The notes beneath the pieces were generated by a model. That model was not told where the DNA came from and did no database searches. It saw only the letters and a list, made by a program, of their open reading frames with translations. From the NCBI GenBank assembly GCA_033239525.1, contig BSYO01000036.1, positions 8,330,126-8,394,125 of the forward strand: a stretch of 64,000 nt of DNA, written 5' to 3'. The translations under genes and the position numbers were made by a program. The DNA is from Nepenthes gracilis. Its lineage: Eukaryota > Streptophyta > Magnoliopsida > Caryophyllales > Nepenthaceae. Every line of letters begins with the position of its first letter. Position 1 is the first letter of the stretch. Below, piece by piece: positions 56,335 through 64,000 of this stretch.

Positions 56335-56970
56335 GCATTTTATGATGATTGGCCGAGTTGTGCACCAAATCGGGCGGCTCGGGGAGTTCTTGCCATTACC
56401 ATTCTCTTTCTCTCAAATGGGATGCTCTCATGGCTGCTTTATTTCAAGTCTTCTATGGTGCAGTTGGTAGTTGACTCGCCTACATTATCGGTGTTTATTA
56501 CACTGTGTTAGAATGAGAAGAGAAAGAGAAGGCGCCACCTTCAAGAATCGGGTCATCCAATGGTTTGAGGTATTGGTTGTTCTGCTGGGGCCATCTCTGG
56601 AAAGGGGTTGCATTGTCCTCCAATTACATTTTGCTTCTCTTTGGAGGCGTCATACGGCTTAAGAGAACCCGGGCTCACAATTTTGGGGCATCTTTGTGTC
56701 TTCATACCCTCGATTCACAATTACAAGATTGGGTCCTTCCTTGGCCTTGGAATGACCACCTACATGACTTTGTACTTGACTATCGTGACATTTGTTCATG
56801 GGCAGGTGCAAGGTGTGACCCATCCTACAAAGATGGTACCCTATTTCAAAGAAGCCACCAATATCCTCCACACTTTTGGTGGGCATGCCATGATCGGGGC
56901 TTTCATGCATGGTATGTGAAAGCCCAGAAATTCAAATATATTTGTCTACTTGTAACTCTTCACTTGATCA
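56335..56970 (+). pseudogene. Captured AUX1/LAX auxin influx carrier fragment
   Basis: Joined across frameshifts, the sequence follows the AUX1/LAX carrier family. It runs from the first membrane segment ('YDDWPSCAPNR' against the family's DAWFSCASNQ, then 'FSQMG', 'FQVFYGAVGS') through 'FKNRVIQWFEVL' and 'GVIRL'. After a deletion of about 14 residues come 'VFIPSIHNYKIGSFLGLGMT', 'TKMVPYF', 'ATNILHTFGGHAM' and 'KAQKFKYICLL'. In plants the family imports auxin at the plasma membrane. There are at least three frameshifts and two in-frame stops, one replacing the Trp after GS. No intron-like interruption is seen across some 600 bases, which suggests capture from mRNA. It is not functional. Confidence 0.85.
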
Positions 56971-57005
56971 ACCTTGAGGACAAGGTTGTTTTGATGGGAA
57001 CGCAA
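56971..57005 (+). other. Chromovirus pol end and 3' PPT region
   Basis: The bases just before the right LTR translate as 'INLEDKVVLMG', matching the LEDKV.L.GG ending of chromodomain-bearing gypsy pol proteins. 'gatgggaacgcaa' then serves as a degenerate purine tract. The piece shows that the element descends from a chromovirus. Confidence 0.55.
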
Positions 57006-57534
57006 TGTTACGTGACGCGTTGTTATCGGGCTTGATCCATCGGAAAGTTACGGCGTCGACGGAGTCACAAACTACAAGGAGGAGCCCCGGACTACCAAAC
57101 CACCCTCGAAATTGCGGAATTATATCCGGGCCGGATTTAGAGCGATGAAAATGACGTGGACTAGTTACATTTTAATTGATATGTTGTTCGAATTCTCATG
57201 TCCCCTTAAGTGTACACGGGCTGTTTCTTTGTTTGTTTGGTTAGTTGTTTTCTGTTTTGCCTTCTGCACTTGTTGCTACATATACTCATGTGAAGTCCGC
57301 AGAAGGAATCAATGAATATTTACTCTACTTTCCTCTGTCTCTCTTCTCTCTCTCTCTCTCTCCCTTCTCTGTTTTCTCTCTCAATCCCCCTCTCCCTTCT
57401 TCCCCTAATTTTCTCCCTCTTTCACGGCAAACTCGACCGTTTCTCTCGTCCCCTCCTCTGCTGATCTCCCCTTCCGTCGCATCTTCATCATCGTTGCCGG
57501 CGATCACTTGTCACCGTCCATGGAGACCGTAACA
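57006..57534 (+). repeat. 3' LTR of the gene-capturing element
   Basis: This is the partner of 53100-53636. Differences are mostly lost single bases (for example gagcccc for gagccccc), plus a few substitutions. Confidence 0.9.
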
Positions 57535-58050
57535 GTGGACATTTGTACGGGTGTGTGCATATATATGTAATATATGTGCATATGGGGATGGATGTACATA
57601 TAGATGTGCACTGTGTATATGTAAGCATGTGGTGTATATGTATTGAAATTATACGGTGGAAGAAATTGATGGCTATTATTGGACATTTGCAGAATAATCT
57701 GAATAGTTGAATAATGTAAGTGTGTCCTTATTTGGTAGCGGCAAAATAAAAAAAATATTTTGTAGCCTCAGAGATAAGATTTGGGACATCAAGTGTGTAA
57801 GGATCGAGATTTCATAATTTGGTAAGCTAAATTAATTTATATAAGATTAAGATCAATAATCGGTAAAAATCTAAAAACCAGAAACTCACACCAAAATACG
57901 ATAAAAATTTATTAGATGAAACTGACTCCAATTTCGATTAATAAAAGATAGAACCAATGATAGAGAACTAATTTGGTTAACGAATTCTCAATCGATTATT
58001 AATCGAATTAATTTTGGTTGACAACCAGATGACCCGATCTCCAAAATTAT
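57535..58050. other. AT-rich non-coding spacer
   Basis: It starts with the TG/TA-rich continuation of the site left of the LTR element, then AT-rich sequence with 'aaccag', 'tcggtaaa' and 'aatcgatta' motifs like those at 61-62 kb. It ends with the LINE target duplication at 58036-58050. No gene. Confidence 0.45.
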
Positions 58051-60552
58051 TTTTTTTTTTGGTAAGTAAGAATTTTGGATTGATGAGAGAAAAAATTTAC
58101 AAAATTAATATTTTATCTCCAAGTAATTTAACAGGGAGATAAAACATAATAGCTATGGCATTCCCCGAGCCACTGAGTACAACAAAAGACATCAAAATGA
58201 TGAAACAAGATTAAATTCCCATAGGGGGAAAACACTCAACAAAAACAAAAAAAAAAAGCCAAACATGAAGTCTGTCCATTTTAGAATAATAAATCTTCAA
58301 CGAGGATGTACCGGCGCTCCACCGATACAGCAAAGAGACCACTTCGCCCGCTACATTGAGCCAGCCAGCAGGGGCCTCAGCAGTATGGCACCTTCCACCA
58401 CCACAGCACAGCCCGTTTAGCATCAGTCCAGCTCCAAATCAAGGCGCCAGAGAACGGGACAAGACCAACCACACCGGACAGCAAAGCCCTCCAGATACAT
58501 CGACAAACAATCAAAATTGCAGCAAATTCAATCGCTGCCCAACCTATGGAGCAAAATCCAGAACCTTTCAACAAGGTAGACCTCTCAACCATCCCTTTAG
58601 AAAGAAGGAGGGCAACAATTCCTGCCAGCAGGAACATTGCAACTCCACCAAAAACCCCACCCACCATCAGCAGCCGGTCCCCAGAAACAAGAGACACTCC
58701 ACCAACAGAAGACCAAACGGCTAACATAAAATCATATTAACCAGTTGAGATTGACAATATCCAATATAGCAATCAGCAACTCAGATGCACAGCAGCATGC
58801 CACCAGCAAGGCATGGCCAATTTCCCCACCAGCAAATTCAGCAAGACAACTTGCAAGATCCCAACCTGCAAGATCATCGAAAGCTGGCAACCAGCCTAAG
58901 GCAACTAGCAGGCCACAACCAACCGGGATCGAGGTCAACAAAACAAGCAGCTTCCATCACAAAGCACATCATTTTGCTACATGGAAGATGCAGCCCACAA
59001 CATCAGCCAAGAGGTCCTAGCCCGTTGCACAGGCTCCCAACCCAATCAATAGGAAGAAACAGAATGCCTAAGCCTCATCAAAGCCCAGCAACACCAACCA
59101 ATAGACACCAGTGACCTTCAACATCTCCATTGACAAGCGAGATGAAGGCACCTTTCACTGCAGTCTAGAGACACTTTAAAGCGAGCATGGCCAAAGCCAA
59201 AGCAAAAGAAAAGCAGCAAACAAAGGTTGCGAGACACAATCATCAAGACATCAAATTGACACCCAAATCCAATCCGCTTTGGTCTCAACGGTAGATGCCA
59301 AGAAAGTCCATTGAGGCACTTCAAAGCAATTCAGCGGGCCTTAGTTCAATACAATCGGTGGACATCAACCCCCTTGACTCCCGCAAACTAGCAGCATCAG
59401 CAAAAGCATATGACATCGTAACTCAATCAACCAATCAAGTCTGGCCATCTCACAAGACCACACCCAAAATCCCCAAGCGATTCACATGTACCCCCACACC
59501 TTCCACGGAAGGAGACACAGCAAGAGCAACACGAGCCGACCAAACGGGGACCCGTCCGATTGAAGGAGCGGTGAATACCATCACAAGATAGGCCGAAGAG
59601 GCACCAACAGCTGACAAACATCACCCCAACGACCGCACAAAGAGGGACGTATTAAGTCCACCAGATGCGAAGCGAGGCAGGTGAGAGCACCTCAAACATC
59701 GGCCAGAGAGGACAGCGAAACGAAGAGTTCCACTACATAAAACCGGAGAAGCAAGATGGCGAAATAGTCCAACCACCATATCATTCACAAAGATCGAAGG
59801 ATTTCCAAAGATCCAAAGCGAGCCCTCCGGCTCTTGGCAATTCAAGATATAATTCCCGAGTCCAGAGCATAAACGGGCTCCCCCAACCCATCTAACAGAA
59901 GGGACTCCCAGCAAAGATGCTTGAGAGGAGACCGGCACAGGATATTCGTCGGCGGCAGATCCAATGAGAGCGCATAATAGCTTAAGGTTACGGCGTGTTT
60001 GCTCCAAAAAGGAACGCAAGACAAAACCAAGCACCAACTCGTAGCCTCCACAAAGAAAACCGAGAGACAGGGCTCTCGGCCTCGGAAACAGAGCATAGAG
60101 CCCACCAATCCGAGGCGAGCAACCCTAATTAATCGAGATTCGAGGATGAGTAGAGAAAAACCGAAAAGAGCCCTAGAGAGTAGGAGATCTCCAATCGGCA
60201 TGACCCCGTCGAGATGCGATTTTGGTACCAAAGAGGGGACCCGGTCAGCTCTAGCCCGAAAAGCTTCACCAAGGCAGCGGCGTGCGCTCCATCCCAACCT
60301 GATTCAAAGAAAACGGTCTCTCTGTTGCATCCGAAGATTCAGAGGCCGCCACGGCTGCAAGCAGGTCCACAAAAGAGGAGATGGAGACGGAAACGGGAAA
60401 CAACTGGCAGAGCAACCGGGAGGCGGCCATGGCCGGGCGGCGCCGCCCGGCTACTAAAGAGAAGCGCCACAGCAAACGCGTTCAAATTTCAAAATGAAAT
60501 TTGAATGAAGAGAGAAGCGAGAGCTTCTCTCTCTAGCCCTACCAATGAGACT
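58051..60552 (-). mobile_element. 2.5-kb LINE-type insertion without RT, 15-bp TSD
   Basis: The exact 15-base repeat gatctccaaaattat flanks the insert (58036-58050 and 60553-60567). The left end is a T-run followed by ggtaagtaag, so it lies on the minus strand. The 3' end shares 'ctcggggaatgcc', 'gtaaattttttctc' and 'cttacttacc' with the copy at 7464. No endonuclease or RT is present. Minus-strand frames of 116-151 codons (58377-58727, 59621-60037, 59842-60297) are hydrophobic or mixed and not recognised. The 5' end carries a hairpin, so it may be a complete non-autonomous element rather than a truncation. Confidence 0.85.
60505..60536. repeat. Inverted repeat at the 5' end of the LINE-type element
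   Basis: agagagaagc-gaga-gcttctctct is a near-terminal hairpin with ten-base arms. A second palindromic run (aaatttcaaaatgaaattt) lies next to it at about 60484-60502. Both lie at the 5' end of the minus-strand element. Confidence 0.6.
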
Positions 60553-60567
60553 GATCTCCAAAATTAT

Positions 60568-62731
60568 CATCCGATTAATAAACGAATTTAACTCGATTGA
60601 TTAAATATAGTATAAAATAAATTTATTACGCAAATTATATTTATTCCAACGCACACACTTAGCTAAAACTCCCAAAAATTCAGCAAGGGACCCCAATGAC
60701 AGCAGCAGTGGAGCAGCCCAAAAATTCCAACTAATTTCTAAAATTTTCATAAAGTATTCAGACCATATATGGCATAAGTATCTCCTACACACATGGCAAT
60801 ATCCTAGAAAGTCAAACATTCAAAGAAAATTGGAGAGAAACACACGTATACTTGGCTGCCAAGGAGAAAAATCAACAAGTACTGATTTTAGTACACCCCT
60901 CACGTGGCTTCAAATAAAAATAAAAGAAAATTAATCTTTATATGATTAAAATTAGTGAGACACTTGGCACTTTAGAAGGATTAACAAATATTCAATTTAT
61001 CACCAATAGAGTTTCAACAAGTGACTTAATGAGGGACCAACAACTCACCTCCAGGCAAGTGGTAAGTATTTTTGGATAGTTAGAAAATTGCCACATTATG
61101 GGGGATGTGGCAACATCAAAAAGATAACTAATGACTCATCATTTTAGAGGACTAGTATATCTATAATTTTAAAAAAGAAAAGAGGAAAAAATGGAGAGAG
61201 AAAATGGAGAAAAGATAAAAAATAACCGGTTGTGCTGAACCAAGAGAAAGGAGCCAGTAGTTTTGGTGAAGAACTTCAAAAATTATTCTCCATTAAATCA
61301 AGTAAAAACACCTCACCCTCTTTGATTTTTTATTTAATTCTTAATATTATTTTGAAGTATTGTCGGTCCAATACTTAAAATTCTCACCGAAACCATGCTA
61401 GAATAGTAAAAGTTCAAAAACATGCAATGTTATAGTTCTGTTGCTGAACTTTGCTGAACCTTACTGATATCTAAATTTTTATATACTTTATTTGATTGAT
61501 TTATATCATGAAATTTTTACTATATATACTTTAAGATATTTGCTAAATTACTATATTTTTATGAAAAAATTATTCATCATAAAACCAGCCAGTTTGATTG
61601 AAACAAAATAGATTGGCAGTTTTAATCGGTTGAAAATAGAGTAGCTACTGGTGTTGAATTTGTCTACTATTTTCATCAAGTTTTAGGCCGATTCGAACTC
61701 CATAAAAATTAAATATGATACTTCAATGAACTAACAATGTGTTATAAAATTGGCATAATTTATATTACAATATCTGACCGATTCAGCCCAAAGAAAAGAA
61801 AGTATCATTAAACCGGCCAAATGCAGAGCTATGCATGAAAAATTAGTGTATAACTTTGAATAGGGTAAGGATAAAAATAAAAAATTCATATGAGCCAATT
61901 TAAAATTTTGTGCTGATTCTAAAAATATATAAAAAGTAATTTTTCATGGTGATTTACCCATTGAATAAGTCAAAAAACGAGAACTTGCTAGTGAACCAAT
62001 TGTAGACCAATTTGGCATTTCTGCCAAATCTGAGTGAACTAGTGAGAATTTTATAAGTAAATCGATCATATATAGTATTTTAAGATAGTAAACTAACTAA
62101 ATATCAAGTGGACTAGTTAATTATAGGGTGAATCGGCTGCTAAAATAAAGTTGAGAACCGATTTCAGCTCTTAGTTCTTGGCTGGAATGAGTGAACCAGT
62201 TCAGGTATACATTTTATTTAAGTGAACCGGCCAACCCATTTTAAACATATAATAAATCGGTCTACATGATGAAATAGGAAAATTTTCATAAAAGGGGAAA
62301 ATTGGTCCATGAACTAGCTATTTGAATAAATCAGTTAAGAAAATTCAAAAGGAATTGAACTGATTTGCAAACCAATAAAATTAGAAGGTTAATAGATCGG
62401 AAGCTACTTAATATGTCGCCTAAAAATTTATTCTGGCACTTAGAAAATTTATCTCACTTGATTTTTATAATATCCAATGATATGATTTTTGTTATGCATA
62501 TATACCAAGTTTATGTATGAGTGAAAGCAGTATGATATCAAAGAAATATAAATTTTCTCCGAGATGAAAAAATTAAAAAGAAGAAGCAAGATTATAAATA
62601 AGGGCTTTTACTATAAAATTTTAAATAGTAAAGAAACTGAACAAAGGATTTTTATTTTAGTAGATAGTATTTTTTGACATGTCATAGGATATTATAGTGT
62701 AGATCGTTGTCTAAATAAATATTGCTTTACA
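60568..62731. other. AT-rich region with recurring AACCGG-like motifs; right part probably an LTR
   Basis: No gene is seen. From about 61220 to 62400, motifs of the type aaccgg, aaccgatt, aatcggt and aaccaatt occur roughly twenty times on both strands. The right end (aataaat at about 62713, then ttgcttaca-like end at 62731 and a PBS-like sequence) suggests R-U5 of an LTR. The left boundary of that LTR was not found. Confidence 0.4.
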
Positions 62732-62732
62732 A

Positions 62733-62754
62733 TTTTGGCCCCATCCACTGGGAG
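62733..62754 (+). promoter_or_regulatory. Primer-binding-site-like sequence
   Basis: TTTTGGCCCCATCCACTGGGAG follows a CA end. It resembles the gypsy-type TTTGGCGCC(A/G)TC(C/T)GTGGGA site with several changes. If right, the DNA to the right is the leader of another gypsy element in plus orientation that continues beyond the window. Confidence 0.4.
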
Positions 62755-64000
62755 ACAATAGGTAGTACCATCCTATCTTTGGAATATAAATAAGAAAGAT
62801 AATACCTTTAATTGTGTAGACTGAAGACAGTTCAGATATCGATCGAACGCTTAGTTAGTTGGTAAAACCTACTATCCATGATTTCTTAAGATATATAAAG
62901 TAAAAATGTGTTGGCAAGTATAAAAAATTAAATACTAAGAAAAAAAAGTCAATTGCATAATAAAAATGTTCTAAAAGTATATATGTATTTTTACATGTAT
63001 CACGACTCATATTCTTGTATTTGATGTATTTTTGAATAAAAATATGCATGTTCTTAACTATTAGTTCTTGTTGAGATTTTGACTCTCTCTTACTATTTTC
63101 TCTCCTTTCAGATACTTCGTAGGAGTTCATGCCTGGTAAATAAAAGTAAATAAGAACCATTAGTTATACGGTAATAAGTAATGATGTAATTAATTTAATT
63201 TAAATAATGATATAAGCGCTTGTAATTTTTATAAGCACATGAGGAATGTATTTGTTTTAATTTATAAGTGTGTCTGCCAATTCTATATGGCTATTATGTA
63301 AGTTTTGGTATAATTTTATAAAATGAATATTGGGATTTTAGTTGTTATCTTTTCTGATCACAAGTTACATTTATATTATTATTGAATAAATGTCTGAACC
63401 ATTGATAATTGTCATTATTTTGGATCATGTGTATTATAATTTGTTATGATTTACAGATTATTATAAGGTAAGTATAAGTTTTGTATAAAAATGGATATAA
63501 GAATGCGAGACGTGAGAGGATAAGTTAGAAAAGATTTAATAAAATATTATGATATTTGATCGAATATTTAACTTTCTTTAAACTTTCTCTTATTCCTATG
63601 ACAAATAATTCTTTGTATGGATTTAGACGCATGCGTACATTTTTTATTAGTACTCTATGGATAAGTAAAGGAAAATGTGTAAAGACACCAACGTATTTAA
63701 TCGAATGGGAGGCTATGACACGTTAATATAGTCTATACTTTTTTTATACTTATTTCATTTTGGAGGTCGAAATTATTGATTTTGAGGATGGACGCTTATA
63801 ATTTAATGACCATCACAAATGATGATATCAGGGATATTATTGGTAATCGATGTTTCAAATAGTATGAGTATACTATGGGTACAATCTTTGTGAGGATTAT
63901 AGAGATAGTGATGATACTATAAATATTCAAAAATCTCGTGGTACTTACCCAGTCATTGGGGACGTAAATTTGCGACCTTTGGTTCACTATTATAGAATAA
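62755..64000. other. AT-rich region, no gene recognised
   Basis: Very AT-rich. Short open frames (62855-63160 and 63796-63987 on the minus strand) have Lys/Tyr/Ile-rich translations typical of AT-rich non-coding DNA. It may be the untranslated leader of the putative gypsy element whose PBS is at 62733. Confidence 0.4.

Larger units (their letters stand above)
53100..57534 (+). mobile_element. Non-autonomous chromovirus-derived LTR retrotransposon carrying captured gene sequence
   Basis: LTRs of 537 and 529 bp, TGTTACG...CGTAACA, flanked by gtgaa and gtgga (four of five bases equal). A PBS-like ttggtgctttcattgag follows the left LTR. The interior (3.4 kb) has no protease, RT, RNase H or integrase core. 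It keeps a possible gag start, and immediately before the right LTR a 'NLEDKVVLMG' piece like the C-terminal end of chromovirus pol. Between these lie sequences of host-gene origin, one recognisable as AUX1/LAX. The LTRs differ mainly by single-base indels, so the insertion is fairly recent. Confidence 0.85.

Noticed and set aside
58377..58727. 116-codon hydrophobic minus-strand frame that looks like a membrane protein
   Set aside because: It lies within a LINE-type insertion of biased CAGCA/GGC composition. Similar hydrophobic frames occur wherever that composition occurs. No family motif.
1..64000. CRISPR arrays, tRNA or rRNA genes, prokaryotic operons
   Set aside because: None seen. The direct repeats are LTRs, minisatellites or target duplications, and no tRNA-like promoter boxes or rRNA stretches were recognised.

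Overview
This is a gene-poor stretch of a plant nuclear genome. I infer a flowering plant, but the species cannot be told from the sequence. Coding potential is almost entirely that of plant transposable elements: Ty3/gypsy of the Tat/Ogre/Retand lineage, Ty1/copia, a chromovirus-derived element and L1-type LINEs. Most of it is broken by stops and frameshifts. The spacers are AT-rich. No bacterial, organellar or rRNA/tRNA sequence was seen. The only candidate host gene is a three-exon 3' fragment at 5.2-7.1 kb.

Layout: 1-972, end and 3' LTR of an LTR element. 973-9339, AT-rich host DNA with short duplications, the gene fragment and a LINE copy with a 12-bp target-site duplication (TSD). 9340-14304, a Tork/Tnt1-like copia element on the minus strand, with a 28-bp LINE micro-insertion in one LTR. 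14966-18528, a decayed Tat pol on the plus strand, followed by a short LINE copy with a 16-bp TSD. 21.2-24.0 kb, a decayed copia pol (minus) split by a LINE copy with a 17-bp TSD. 24971-32871, Tat element 1, on the minus strand with no recognisable gag-pol. 33138-51969, Tat element 2, a complete 18.8-kb minus-strand element (LTRs, PBS, PPT, TSD ATAAT) that carries a nested LINE of about 6 kb. 53100-57534, a 4.4-kb LTR retrotransposon whose pol is replaced by foreign sequence, including a processed-looking piece of an AUX1/LAX auxin influx carrier gene. 58051-60552, a 2.5-kb LINE-type insertion with a 15-bp TSD and no reverse transcriptase. 60.6-64 kb, AT-rich DNA with a probable LTR end and primer-binding site at 62.73 kb.

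The most interesting structure is in the two Tat elements. Between pol and the 3' LTR each carries genes on the opposite strand (antisense ORFs, aORFs). These look like independent transcription units, with TATA-like boxes, G-boxes, poly(A) signals and a spliceosomal intron that works only on the antisense strand. Element 2 carries three such units in a row and element 1 carries two. The first unit has matching 5' and 3' ends in both elements. Antisense ORFs are known in Tat-lineage elements. The serial units, the conserved intron and the promoter modules are what deserve checking.
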